Origin: Bufo bufo
Lineage: Eukaryota; Chordata; Amphibia; Anura; Bufonidae
Length of the DNA: 64,000 bases
Assembly: GCF_905171765.1 (NCBI RefSeq)
Contig: NC_053389.1
Span: 785,050,772 to 785,114,771 of the forward strand
Direction: 5' to 3'
Shown one piece after another: positions 1 to 11,085 of the stretch. Each line of letters starts with the position of its first letter. The stretch's first letter is position 1. The position numbers and the translations under genes are program-made. The notes below the pieces were generated by a model. That model saw only the letters and a program-made list of their open reading frames with translations, did not search any database and was not told where the DNA came from.

Positions 1-29
1 GGGCCGGCAAAATTTAAAAGACAAGTTCG

Positions 30-72
30 TCATCAACCTGCCAGCCAATGATCGTCGCTGGCAGGTTGATGA
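30..72. repeat. Short perfect hairpin
   Basis: Two 16-base arms (30-45 and 57-72) are exact reverse complements around an 11-base loop. The outer part reads TCATCAACCTGCCAGC on the left arm. No gene is next to it. It could be the end or centre of a MITE cut by the window edge. Confidence 0.7.
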
Positions 73-116
73 TTTTCAAAAAAACGAATCAGAAGCCATC
101 TAACACATTATATTTA

Positions 117-971
117 CAAACCGGATTCCAAAAAAGTTGGGACACTAAACAAATTGTGAATAAAAACTGAATGCAATGATGTGGAGATGGCAAATGTCAA
201 TATTTTATTTGTAATAGAACGTAGATGACAGATCAAACGTTTAATCCGAGTAAATGTATCATTTTAAAGGAAAAATACGTTGATTCCAATTTTCACGGTG
301 TTAACAAATCCCAAAAAAGTTGGGACAAGTAGCAATAAGAGGCTGGAAAAAGTAAATTTGAGCATAACGAAGAGCTGGAAGACCAATTAACACTAATTAG
401 GTCAATTGGCAACATGATTGGGTATAAAAAGAGCTTCTCAGAGTGGCAGTATCTCTCAGAAGCCAAGATGGGTAGAGGATCACCAATTCCCACAATGTTG
501 CGCAGAAAGATAGTGGAGCAATATCAGAAAGGTGTTACCCAGCGAAAAATTGCAAAGACTTTGCATCTATCATCATCAACTGTGCATAACATCATCCGAA
601 GATTCAGAGAATCTGGAACAATCTCTGTGCGTAAGGGTCAAGGCCGTAAAACCATACTGGATGCCCGTGATCTCCGGGCCCTTAAACGACACTGCACCAC
701 AAACAGGAATGCTACTGTAAAGGAAATCACAGAATGGGCTCAGGAATACTTCCAGAAACCATTGTCAGTGAACACAATCCACCGTGCCATCCGCCGTTGC
801 CAGCTGAAACTCTACAGTGCAAAGAAGAAGCCATTTCTAAGCAAGATCCACAAGCTCAGGCGTTTTCACTGGGCCAGGGATCATTTAAAATGGATTGTGG
901 CAAAATGGAAGACTGTTCTGTGGTCAGACGAGTCACGATTCGAAGTTCTTTTTGGAAATCTGGGACGCCAT
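117..971 (+). mobile_element. Tc1-like DNA transposon, 3'-truncated
   Basis: The element starts directly after a TA (115-116), the Tc1/mariner target dinucleotide, with CAAACCGGATTCC. An internal copy of the 'AAAAAAGTTGGGACA' segment follows near 311. The coding part begins at 468. Similarity to a Tc1 transposase stops abruptly near 971, where a different CGGATCCG-rich repeat takes over. The second half of the transposase and the right terminal repeat are therefore missing, and the copy cannot move by itself. Confidence 0.8.
468..971 (+). pseudogene. Tc1-like transposase, N-terminal two thirds
   Basis: Transposases of this family cut and paste the element at TA sites. The start is set at the ATG of MGRGSPIPTML, because the frame upstream (from 414) is leader. 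Residues 1-60 form the first helix-turn-helix (RRKIVEQYQKG, then QRKIAKTLHLSSSTVHNIIRRF). Residues 65-125 form the second DNA-binding region. VLWSDESRF carries the first catalytic Asp of the DDE/D triad. The reading stops making sense after FGNLGRH, so the second Asp and the last acidic residue are lost. The frame runs on to 1091 only through unrelated repeat. Confidence 0.8.
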
Positions 972-1340
972 ATAACACGGATCCGTTTTGATTTTGCACA
1001 TCATGATTCATCTGTTCCATTAGAATGTGGTTGTGTGAAATCAAAACGGAAAAAAAGGGATCCGTCACCCATTGACTTTCAATGTATTTAGTGATGGGGT
1101 TTTTTAGGCTCCTAAGTGACAATTGACTTACATTGTTTTCCGTGCCGGATCCGTTGTTTCCGTTTTTTATGACAGGACACAATACCGCAGCTTGCAGTGG
1201 TTTTGTGTCCGGTCACAAAACGTAATGCTGCCGAAACGGAAGACATCCTGATGCATCCTGAACTGATCTGTTTCCATTCAGAATGCATGAGGACTAAACA
1301 GAAAAGTTTTTTTCCGGTACTGCTGGATCTCAATACCGTA
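972..1340. repeat. CGGATCCG-type dispersed repeat (MITE interior)
   Basis: The stretch contains repeated ATCCGTTTT / AAAACGGAT words, 'CCATTGACTTTCAATG' and 'TCAGAATGCAT'. The same words occur inside the MITE at 53831-54171, so this is probably a fragment of that family without its terminal repeats. Confidence 0.55.
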
Positions 1341-2159
1341 AAACAACAACGCAAGTGTGAAAGTGCCTACACTTTTGCAAACATTTTTTTTCATTGTTCT
1401 AATGCCTCTAAAGTAAAAACAAAATAAAGCACATTTTCTAATAGACTACATTAAGAATATCCTACTGTTTGTGTACACAGACCTATATGTCACCATGGTT
1501 ATAGACTACAAAACTCCCTGGGTAGTCAGATGCTGCAGTCATGTGTTAAGCTGGGCATACACATTCAATCTCTCCCGTATTTCTCCTGGCTTTCCCGTTT
1601 TCTTCACCGGATGATGTTTCCAGGTTCTAACAAGGTTTCCAGGAAGGAAGTAAATTGATGTTCCATCATTTGCCTCCCAAGTGAAGTTTGCAGAAGTTTT
1701 TATTGTCTCTACATTATTACTAAAAGCTGGTTCTTCTTTGTTTCTGTTTTCATTGGTATCATTTTGGGGTAAAATATACTTTTTGATAACTTGTTATTAA
1801 GTTTTTTCGGTGGTGACTAAGCATAAATGAGCAATTCTGCCATTTTTTTTGCTTCGTTTTTTTTTACGACGTAGGGAATAATTTACATATTTGTGTAATG
1901 CGGGTTGTTATGGTCATGGCGATAATAAACGTAAGGGAGATTTTATTTTTGCAATTTTTTTATTGAAAAGCGTATTTTTTAATTTTTTTCAATTTATTTT
2001 ACCCTTTTTTTTTACCACTTAATAGTCCCACAAGGGGACTATAACAGGCAATATTTTGACTGCTTTTAAAATACAATGCTCTATCCCTATAGTGCATTGA
2101 ATTTTAATGTCAGTGCTGGAAAACACTCAACAATTTAGACAGCACTCCAAATTTTGATT
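1341..2159. other. AT-rich non-coding stretch downstream of rdh8
   Basis: No convincing gene, RNA or complete repeat was seen. There are T-rich runs around 1850-2010. By position it is 3' flank of rdh8, which is transcribed leftwards and stops coding at 2898. Confidence 0.5.
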
Positions 2160-2600
2160 AATTGATTTTTATTTGTATTAGCTGGTCCTTTTTGAAACTG
2201 AAACAACGTTTCGGGCAGAAAGCATGCCCTTCATCAGGCTAGTTGTACGCACTTACGAATATGAATGGCCGGAAAACACTGAAGGCAGGCTTGGGGCCTA
2301 TACCAGGCCCCAACCAGCCTTTACTCAAATTGGCACCCCGCAATCGCATTTAAGAGACATAGGGAGTCCGCTCCCTCTGTCACCGCTTACATGCGGTGGG
2401 CGCCATTGCCCATGGCATGTACGGGGTTAAACAGCCCGGATCGGCACTCCTGCCAGTCCAGGCTGTTAGAGCAGGAGCGCGGCTCTCATGTTAGACTGGG
2501 CCGCCGTGATAAGGCAGCCCAGTCTAAGGCCCCTTAGTGACTGCTGTAAAAAGTCGTATTGGTGGTAACTAAGGGGTTAAGGGTCCTTATGAGAGTGCCG
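2160..2600 (-). repeat. Dispersed repeat with a hammerhead-like end, followed by a GC-rich repeat
   Basis: On the minus strand, a hammerhead-like core (2195-2245) is followed by an A/T-rich tail running to about 2160. To its left on that strand (2330-2600) is a GC-rich repeat ending in 'TAACTAAGGGGTTAA'. The arrangement of core followed by an AATAAA-containing tail recalls the terminal part of Penelope-like elements. No reverse transcriptase is attached, so the class is inferred. Confidence 0.5.
2195..2245 (-). ncRNA. Hammerhead-ribozyme-like motif with intact core
   Basis: Read on the minus strand, CTGATGA (2231-2237) is followed by a GGGC/GCCC stem II with a nine-base loop, then GAAAC (2208-2212) and a very short stem III (ACGT). 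The core boxes match the type I hammerhead consensus. Stem I is weak (C-G, G-T and A-T pairs next to the core), so activity is uncertain. Hammerheads with minimal stem III are known from Penelope-like retroelements. Confidence 0.6.
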
Positions 2601-2897
2601 TCTTGTTTTTTTTTAATGCTTTTCTATTCTCGACCAACTGCCTGTAGAGAAGGCATATGGAAGGGAGTAACACATGATTACAGCATCTGACTACACATGG
2701 TAGTCTGTTTCCATGGAAACATATAGATATGCATAGAAGCTGTGGATGCAAACCAGTAGGATAGTGTTAATCAAAACTATTTGCTAAGTTGTTTTTATCT
2801 TTATGTTAATTTTAGATGCATTAGAGAAAAAAAAAAATTGTTTGCAAAAGCATCTGTACCATTTATATGCTGATCTGTAGGCTGACATTCTCATTCT
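2601..2897 (-). other. Probable rdh8 3' UTR and flank
   Basis: This is the sequence immediately downstream of the rdh8 stop on the minus strand. A TATAAA variant polyadenylation hexamer lies near 2864 on that strand. A clean AATAAA was not found close by, so the 3' end is not fixed. Confidence 0.35.
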
Positions 2898-3122
2898 TCA
2901 GACTGGCATGACTCTCCGGTTAAAACAGTTGCAGGTGATACATTTCAAGCAGTTGAGGCTGCAATGAAAGAGGCAGCCATAGTTGAAGATCATATTGTAG
3001 AAGGTCCTGACGGAGAGGTTTCCAGTGTTGTCTGCATATTTCAAAGCAGTGAGTGGGGTGTAGAGAGGATTCGTCTGTCGACGCAAGACCGGCTGCTCCA
3101 TTCCTATCACCTTCACCGTGGC
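2898..3122 (-). CDS. rdh8: Retinol dehydrogenase 8, last coding exon (exon 6)
   Basis: This exon encodes 74 residues and the stop (TGA at 2898-2900). It opens in phase 0 after a gtgtag acceptor at 3123-3128. The start ATVKVIGMEQPVLRRQTN and the later YTPLTALKYADNTGNLSVRT correspond to the C-terminal part of vertebrate RDH8. This region lies outside the Rossmann fold and gives RDH8 its identity within the SDR family. The Cys-rich end (CLKCITCNCF) resembles the Cys-containing C-terminus used for membrane attachment in photoreceptor RDH8; that role is inferred from the family. Confidence 0.88.
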   Translation of the reverse strand, partial: ATVKVIGMEQPVLRRQTNPLYTPLTALKYADNTGNLSVRTFYNMIFNYGCLFHCSLNCLKCITCNCFNRRVMPV

Positions 3123-3297
3123 CTACACGAAATGAGAAGATGAAGTTAGAACTGTTAAAGCTGCTCTCAATCAGAGCCAAATGCGTTTACTCTACTTCTT
3201 CAAATTAGTTGTTTTTTTCCTAGGATTTTATATGCATGGAAGAGACAGCACTCACACCAGGCAGGTCAAAGCAGTTCTCATTTATTCACGGAAGTTA

Positions 3298-3716
3298 AAG
3301 GGGTTCTGCACTTTGTTTAAACTGATGATCTATCCTCTGGATAGATCATCAGCATCTGATTGGCGGGGGTCCGACACCCGGGACTCCCGCCGATCAGCTG
3401 TTTGAGAAGGCAGCGGCGCTCCAGCAGCGCTGCGGCGTTCTCACTGTTTACCGCAGGCCCAGTGACGTCACCACTAGTATCACTGGCCTGGGCGCGGCTA
3501 AGCTCCGTTCCCTTGAATGGAGCTTAGCCGCGCCCAGGCCAGTTGATACAAGTCGTGACGTCACTCGGCCAGCGGTGAACAGTGAGAAGGCCGCGGCGCT
3601 GCTGGACCGCCGCTGCCTTCTCAAACAGCTGATCGGCTATTGGACCCCCGCCAATCAGATGCTGATGATCTATGCAGAGGATAGATCATCAATTTAAACA
3701 AAGTGCAGACCCTCTT
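3298..3716. mobile_element. Palindromic MITE, TTA target duplication
   Basis: The terminal inverted repeats are AAGGGGTTCTGCACTTTG on the left and its near-complement on the right, flanked by TTA on both sides (3295-3297 and 3717-3719). Most of the 419 bases fold back on themselves, with GC-rich arms such as GGAGCTTAGCCGCGCCCAGG. The 3-bp TTA duplication suggests a PIF/Harbinger-type source. It sits in rdh8 intron 5. Confidence 0.8.
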
Positions 3717-4008
3717 TTAGCAGTTTATAAGTACATCTGAGGGGGCATCCCCCCTTACACAGTTACTAAAGTTTTAAAAAGGTTTATGTCCATCTATTTC
3801 CAACTATTGTTGGATCCTGTTTTCACCCAGAAAAAAAATAAAAACACAAAAATCTCTAGAGACCATCGATTCTTAAATTTTAATATAATTTTTTTAACCG
3901 TAATATTGAACTGCAACTCTTGGCCACCTTTTTGGCACCACCAATCTATGCACCTATAAAGTTACAATGGGAGAGTCATCTGGAACTGAGACAGGATTTA
4001 CAATGGTG

Positions 4009-4401
4009 CAGGGGTGGACTGGCCATAGACCCTGCATGGAATTTTCCCGATGCCCATAGGTCCACACAAGCCCTGGCCGGGAACATACTACTGGGGGCAC
4101 TATATAGGTCATTATTAGACGAAGTCTAGGCAGCATGCTAATGGTAGGGCCTGCTTGATGCTGTAGCCCACATCTCACCTTCTATGCCCCCAATTTGGCA
4201 GCTATTGAGGGTCACCACAGATGGACAGCTCCTGGGGAATTATTTTGTGTTGCACTACGGTATTGCTAACCCTGCCAACTTGTATTGGCCCCATCTACTT
4301 GTGTTGCCCCCTGCCTTCTGTCAATTTGGACCTGCCTAAAACACTGGGACCACTTTTATTTATTTTTTCCAGGGCCACTTTAAGTTCCCAGTCCACCCCT
4401 G
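4009..4401. mobile_element. hAT-like MITE
   Basis: The ends are CAGGGGTGGACTGG and its exact inverse CCAGTCCACCCCTG, a typical hAT terminus (CAGGGG). The flanking octamers, CAATGGTG and AACGGGTG, match at five of eight positions, so the target duplication is decayed or absent. The interior is non-coding. Confidence 0.65.
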
Positions 4402-4734
4402 AACGGGTGAGACTGAGTGACATTGCGCTGAGTAAGAGATTTTAGGGCACATGGGGTGGATTTGGGGCAACATGGGGTGGATTTTCTGTCGAGCAAGAAA
4501 TTCCACAGCGGGTTTGTTGGGATTTTGATGTTGATTTCACATTCCAAAGGGTGAAAATACGGAGGGGATATCCACAGCATAAATTCACACGCTGTATATT
4601 TATAATCCTTACTGCAGGTCAACTTACCTTGCAGATTTTTTCTGAACATATGGATGAAATTTCTTAAAAGCTCATCCACTTTGCTGTTAATGTACACCAC
4701 TGGGGTAATGCGTGCACTGTGCATTTGTGCTAAA

Positions 4735-4825
4735 ACATTCTACTTTCGTCTCATCTACCAATAGAACATTTTCCCAAAAGTATTGTGGAACGTCTTAGGC
4801 AAACTTGAGATGGGCTGCAATGTTA
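4735..4825 (-). pseudogene. Tc1-like transposase fragment (minus)
   Basis: Read on the minus strand it gives YFWENVLLVDETKVE, the region around the first catalytic Asp of a Tc1 transposase. Nothing upstream or downstream continues it in the same orientation. Confidence 0.6.
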
Positions 4826-5135
4826 TGGGAAGTGTGGTAGAAGGGGCACTATGGTTTGGGGTGGTTTTGCTGCCTCTGGGCCTGATCATCTTATAATCAT
4901 TGAGGAAACAATTAATTCTAAGGGGTAACACAACAGTTTAGAGGCAAATGTAAAGACGGCCATCCATGACCTCAAGCTGAAGAGACTTTGGGTGATGAAG
5001 ACAGACAATGACTTAAAACACACAAGAAAATCAACTAACAAATGGTTGAAAAAGATTTATGTTTTGGAATGTCAGAATCCTGACCTTAACCTTCTTGAAA
5101 TTCTGTGGCCTGACCTGAAGAAGGCTAATCTGTAG
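4826..5135 (+). pseudogene. Tc1-like transposase fragment (plus)
   Basis: The plus strand reads GRRGTMVWGGFAASGPDHL, then (with shifts) KHTRKSTNKWLKK and ECQNPDLNLLEILWPDLKKA. These are the middle and C-terminal parts of a Tc1 transposase, where LNLLE carries the last acidic residue. It abuts a minus-strand fragment of the same family at about 4825, so the copy is rearranged as well as decayed. Confidence 0.65.
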
Positions 5136-5790
5136 AGAAAAAGGCATGCATCGCACATCCACATGCCATGCATTCATTGATCTAGTGCTTCTCAGCAAGT
5201 ACATAAGGCACTTTGTGTACGTTTTGATCAAAATGCATAGGCTCACTTGCCATGTAAAGGTGGCCTCTTTCGGGAGGGTCACTACTCAAATTTTGTGCAG
5301 AGGCACATGGCGACTGGCGCCGCTACACAACACCTGGAAGCGTGAGACCCAGCAGCTCAATAACACCCCTGCTGTCAGGTTAAGCCCTGTCATACAACAA
5401 CAATCGCCATGCCGAACTGTGCCATGTGGACAGATCTCAAAATTTCATTTTTCCATTTGGTCTCAAAAACCAGACTGAGACCAAGTAGGCATTGACCCTT
5501 ATCTCCTGGTAATTATCCCTACTCTAAATTGGGGCACCGCTATATAACGACCACAAAAGGAACAGCAACTGTCGTTGCTGTGGTGTTGTGCCTATGAGTT
5601 AGTGGGGCCCAGTGCACTAAATTAGAGTAGGAACCCACTCAACAGAGGCCACCTTGACGTGCTGAGTGGGCCTAAGCATTTTGATCAAAACATATGCAAA
5701 GTGCCCCATGTACATGTTTATGAATTGTGCGGAGAAACAACAGATTAACTTGTGGATGTGCAATCCATGTCTTTTTTCTTCAGGCAAGAT
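5130..5790. repeat. Dispersed inverted-repeat element
   Basis: The left arm (about 5130-5275) and right arm (about 5640-5790) are diverged reverse complements sharing 'GCACATCCAC', 'TTTTGATCAAAATGC' and 'AAGGTGGCCTCT'. The middle is non-coding. Termini and target duplication could not be fixed, so the class is unknown. Confidence 0.55.
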
Positions 5791-6105
5791 CTGAAGAGGG
5801 TTGTACACACAAGACATCCCATAAATGCTGATGAACACATTTGCAGGGAGGAACGGTCCAAAAGTCCTCGACATTGTGTAAACCTTATTTACAGCTAGAG
5901 GAAATGTTTGATGGTGATTGCTGTAAATGGGGGATCTACAAATTAATGAATTCAAGGGTTCACATATTGTTTCTCCCGTCAGTGAAGATGTTTACTCAGA
6001 TCAGCTATCCAGGTATTTCCAAAGCGTTCATTTACTTTTTTTTTTTGCATGACCACACATTCCAAGAACCAGCACATTTTGACTGTATGAAGGTTTGTGT
6101 TCTTA

Positions 6106-6472
6106 GGCTACTTTCACACTAGCGGCACGGACCACCGGCAGGCTGTTCCGTCGGGTGAACAGCCTGTCGGATGCGTCCTGCCGCTAGTGACTCTGTGCCC
6201 CCGGACTGCAGCTCCGTCCCCATTGACTATATGGGGGGCGGAGTTCCGGCAGAGCCACGGCAGCGCATGGCGAGAGGCTGCCGGAATAAAACTACGACAT
6301 GTCCGACATTTATTCCGGCTGCCTCTCGCCGTGCGCTGCCTAGCCTCCGCCGGAACTCTTCCCCGCCCCATTATAGTCAATGGGGACGGAGCGGAAGTAC
6401 GGGGGCACACAGTCACTAGCGGCAAGACGGAACAGCCTGCCGGAGGTCCGTGCCGCTAGTGTGAAAGTAGCC
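6106..6472. mobile_element. MITE with GGCTACTTTCACAC ends, TTA target duplication
   Basis: The inverted ends are GGCTACTTTCACACTAGCGG and its exact complement, flanked by TTA (6103-6105 and 6473-6475). The interior is a GC-rich palindrome, so both strands show spurious open frames. The same end sequence delimits the element at 53831-62510, so they are one family. The TWA-type duplication suggests PIF/Harbinger. Confidence 0.85.
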
Positions 6473-7137
6473 TTAGCTGGATTAATTGTATTTTTCAGTG
6501 AAACCATGTTGTGGTACATTTAATTTATTGATTAACTTTTACTCATGAATTTTTGGAGCTGGGTGGAGAAAACCCTAGCCCCTCTTTTTACTATTTTTTG
6601 GGGTGCTAGTATTATGCCTGTATGTGGTACACTAGCAGTATTAGGCATACATATGGCACACCTGAAGGCCTTTCTTAAGCCTCTACTACGATGCCACCCC
6701 ATGGGGACTCCATGATCCCAGAACACGAGTGCCAATAGAGTGATAGCAGTTGCCATCAAGAGTTAAATGACCTGGATCAAAGTAATCTCCAATCCTCATC
6801 TTGAAGCCAGAGATCATCTGAGTCATCTGAGTCTGACATATTACTCCTGCCTCTGATGCATACATATGTGCCCACGCCATACCCAGGGTGCCAGTGTACA
6901 ATGAGTTAAACATTTGCAGAGCAGGAAGTGGCTAACCACAGGTACAGTACAGTTGGTGTGGATTAGGCTAAATATTTCAACTTTTGAGCTCACGTCTCGA
7001 AAATGAAACAAGCCTCTCGAACATTCAACTAACAAATTCTTACAAGAGGAACTTCAGGGACACATTTTGGTTAAGGGGCCAAGTTTCAAGGGTAAACTGT
7101 GGTGTGGCACACAATGACCAGAGGGAATAGTACTTAC

Positions 7138-7321
7138 CTTTGCCACGGCATCTGGTGTCTGCCCCAAGGTGACAAAGATCTCATGTGCGCCTGGGAGGTA
7201 AACCTCCTTAAAGTATCTTATGGTCTCAGCGTCAACACCTGGAAAGTCTGAGCGAGCCACTTCCTCCATCATCTTGATCTCAAACTCTGTGTTGACTGGT
7301 CCAGGCTCAATTAATGAAACA
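7138..7321 (-). CDS. rdh8: Retinol dehydrogenase 8, exon 5
   Basis: This 184-base exon lies between a gtgcag acceptor (7322-7327) and a gtaagta donor (ending at 7137). The first base completes a codon begun in exon 4, and the exon ends in phase 0. It encodes VSLIEPGPVNTEFEIKMM followed by the substrate-lid region VDAETIRYFKEVYLPGAHEI. The PGPV motif after the active site is conserved in the RDH8/HSD17B1 branch of the short-chain dehydrogenases. It is separated from exon 4 by a 24.8-kb intron filled with satellite and transposons. Confidence 0.9.
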
Positions 7322-7633
7322 CTGCACATAAAGAGCATGGATTACATCATCACTCTGCCCTACAGAAACAAGACCTATGTCCACCATTGTACTGTTTATC
7401 TAGAGATATTATCTTAATAACAGTTCAATGACTTTCTTAATACATTGTACTGCTTATCTTGCACTAAATTACTGACTATATTATACTACAGAGCTGCATT
7501 CAGAATTCTGCAGTCAACAAGCTTGTCAACAGTACATTCGAAACAAATTTCTGTAAACCAGAACAGAGAGCAGCTCCTCGACATCATCATTTATATCACG
7601 CTGGTGCCACTTAAATCTAATACTATATTTTTC

Positions 7634-10600
7634 CTACTATACTATAATACTGCCCCTATGTACAAGAATATAACTACTATAATACTGCCTCTTATGTACA
7701 AGAATATAACTACTATAATACTGCCTCCTATGTACAAGAATATAACTACCATAATACTGCTCCTATGTACAAGAATATAACTACTATAATACTGCCTCCT
7801 ATGTACAAGAATATAACTACTATAATACTGACTCCTATGTACAAGAATATAACTACTATAATACTGCCTTCTATGTACAAGAATATAACTACTATAATAC
7901 TGCCTTCTATGTACAAGAATATAACTACTATAATACTGGCTCCCTCTGTACAAGAATATAACTACTATAATACTGCTCCTATGTACAAGAATATAACTAC
8001 TATAATACTGCCTCCTATGTACAAGAACATAACTACTATAATACTGGCTCCCTCTGTACAAGAATATAACTACTATAATACTGCTCCTATGTACAAGAAT
8101 ATAACTACTATAATACTGCTCCTATGTACAAGAATATAACTACTATAATACTGCCTCCTATGTACATAAACATAACTACTATAATACTGCTCCAATGTAC
8201 AATAATATAACTACTATAATACTGCTCCTATGTACAAGAATATAACTACTATAATACTGGCTCCCTCTGTACAAGAATATAACTACTATAATATTGCTCC
8301 TATGTACAAGAACATAACTACTATAATACTGCCTCCTATGTACAAGAATATTACTATAATACTGCCTCCTATGTACAAGAATATAACTACTATAATACTG
8401 CTCCTATGTACAAGAATATAACTACTATAATACTGCTCCTATGTACAAGAATATAACTACTATAATACTGCTCCTATGTACAATAATATAACTACTATAA
8501 TACTGCTCCTATGTACAAGAATATAACTACTATAATACTGGCTTCCTCTGTACAAGAATATAACTACTATAATACTGCTCCTATGTACAAGAATATAACT
8601 ACTATAATACTGCTCCTATGTACAAGAATATAACTACTATAATACTGACTTCTATGTACAAGAATATTACTATAATACTGCCTCCTATCTAAAAGAATAT
8701 AACTACTATAATACTGCTCCTATGTACAAGAATATAACTACTATAATACTGCTCCTCTGTACAAGAATATAACTACTATAATACTGCTCCTATGTACAAG
8801 AATATAACTACTATAATACTGGCTCCCTCTGTACAAGAATATAACTACTATAATACTGACTCCTATGTACAAGAATATAACTACTATAATACTGCTCCTC
8901 TGTACAAGAATATAACTACTATAATACTGCTCCTATGTACAAGAATATAACTACTATAATACTGGCTCCCTCTGTACAAGAATATAACTACTATAATACT
9001 GACTCCTATGTACAAGAATATAACTACTATAATACTGCTCCTCTGTACAAGAATATAACTACTATAATACTGACTCCTATGTATAAGAATATAACTACTA
9101 TAATACTGGCTCCCTCTGTACAAGAATATAACTACTATAATACTGCTCCTATGTACAAGAACATAACTACTATAATACTGCCTCCTATGTACAAGAATAT
9201 TACTATAATACTGCCTCCTATGTACAAGAATATAACTACTATAATACTGCTCCTATGTACAAGAATATAACTACTATAATACTGCTCCTATGTACAAGAA
9301 TATAACTACTATAATACTGCTCCTATGTACAATAATATAACTACTATAATACTGGCTCCCTCTGTACAAGAATATAACTACTATAATACTGCTCCTATGT
9401 ACAAGAATATAACTACTATAATACTGCTCCTATGTACAAGAATATAACTACTATAATACTGACTTCTATGTACAAGAATATTACTATAATACTGCCTCCT
9501 ATCTAAAAGAATATAACTACTATAATACTGCTCCTATGTACAAGAATATAACTACTATAATACTGCTCCTCTGTACAAGAATATAACTACTATAATACTG
9601 CTCCTATGTACAAGAATATAACTACTATAATACTGGCTCCCTCTGTACAAGAATATAACTACTATAATACTGACTCCTATGTACAAGAATATAACTACTA
9701 TAATACTGCTCCTCTGTACAAGAATATAACTACTATAATACTGCTCCTATGTACAAGAATATAACTACTATAATACTGGCTCCCTCTGTACAAGAATATA
9801 ACTACTATAATACTGACTCCTATGTACAAGAATATAACTACTATAATACTGCTCCTCTGTACAAGAATATAACTACTATAATACTGACTCCTATGTATAA
9901 GAATATAACTACTATAATACTGGCTCCCTCTGTACAAGAATATAACTACTATAATACTGCTCCTATGTACAAGAACATAACTACTATAATACTGCCTCCT
10001 ATGTACAAGAATATTACTATAATACTGCCTCCTATGTACAAGAATATAACTACTATAATACTGCTCCTATGTACAAGAATATAACTACTATAATACTGCT
10101 CCTATGTACAAGAATATAACTACTATAATACTGCTCCTATGTACAATAATATAACTACTATAATACTGGCTCCCTCTGTACAAGAATATAACTACTATAA
10201 TACTGCTCCTATGTACAAGAATATAACTACTATAATACTGCTCCTATGTACAAGAATATAACTACTATAATACTGACTTCTATGTACAAGAATATTACTA
10301 TAATACTGCCTCCTATCTAAAAGAATATAACTACTATAATACTGCTCCTATGTACAAGACTATAACTACTATAATACTGCTCCTATGTACAAGTATATAA
10401 CTACTATAATACTGCTCCTATGTACAAGAATATAACTACTATAATACTGCTTCCTATGTACAAGAATATAACTACTAGAATACTGCCTCCTATGTACAAG
10501 AACATAACTACTATAATACTGCCTCCTATGTACAAGAATATAACTACTATAATACTGCCCCTATGTACAAGAATATAACTACTGTAATACTGCCTCCTAT

Positions 10601-10830
10601 GTACAAGAATATAACTACTATAATTCTGCTCCTATGTACAAGAATATACTGTAATTCTGCTTCCTATGTATAAGAATATAACTACTATAATACTGCTCCT
10701 ATGTACAAGACTATAACTACTATAATACTGCTCCTATGTACAAGTATATAACTACTATAATACTGCTCCTATGTACAAGAATATAACTACTATAATACTG
10801 CTCCTATGTACAAGAATATAAAAAAAATTA
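7634..10830. repeat. 35-36-bp minisatellite, main array
   Basis: About 90 tandem units each contain TATGTACAAGAATATAACTA and CTATAATACTGC. The unit is 35 bases when the linker reads CTCCT and 36 when it reads CCTCCT. Variant units (GGCTCCCTCTG, GACTTCTATG, GCCTCCTATCTAAAAG, or a shortened AAGAATATTACTATA) recur in a fixed order, showing higher-order structure. Runs of 36-base units read through as a repeated 12-residue peptide; this follows from the length and is not evidence of coding. Confidence 0.97.
8537..10340. repeat. 814-bp higher-order repeat inside the minisatellite
   Basis: The block beginning ACTGGCTTCCTCTG at 8537 recurs at 9351 and again, partially, at 10165, each 814 bases apart. 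The order of variant units inside the blocks is the same. One visible difference is GGCTTCC against GGCTCCC. Part of an earlier diverged copy lies at about 8250-8440. Confidence 0.88.
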
Positions 10831-11085
10831 TATTGCCGATATTTCGCATTGAAAAAAATTATGAATGGAGATTGCTAATTTGAATAATACATCTGGTATG
10901 TCACTGTCCATGTTGTGGGACTATTTGTGCACTTCTAGTAATTATTTCTTGGCTGCAAACATGAGCTGAATGTTTTTCAGGTTGGCCTGCCATTAAAATG
11001 AATGGGACCTGCCGCGAACTTGCGGTTCCCGAACATTTGATCACGTTTGCGAACCGTCCCGGCAGATGTTCATCCATCACTACTG
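10831..11085 (-). mobile_element. hAT-like non-autonomous insertion in the minisatellite
   Basis: A 255-base stretch without minisatellite units interrupts the array. Its right end, read on the minus strand, is TAGTGATGGATGAACATC, close to the TAGGGATGAGCGAAC terminus of the large hAT element at 38671. The interior carries CGGTTCGCAAACGTGATC-type words. The left end is A/T-rich and has no clear inverted repeat, so it is probably truncated. Confidence 0.55.

Noticed and set aside
6097..6459. Overlapping 80-120-residue ORFs on both strands
   Set aside because: They lie entirely in a palindromic GC-rich MITE; the two strands give near-identical peptides because of the palindrome.
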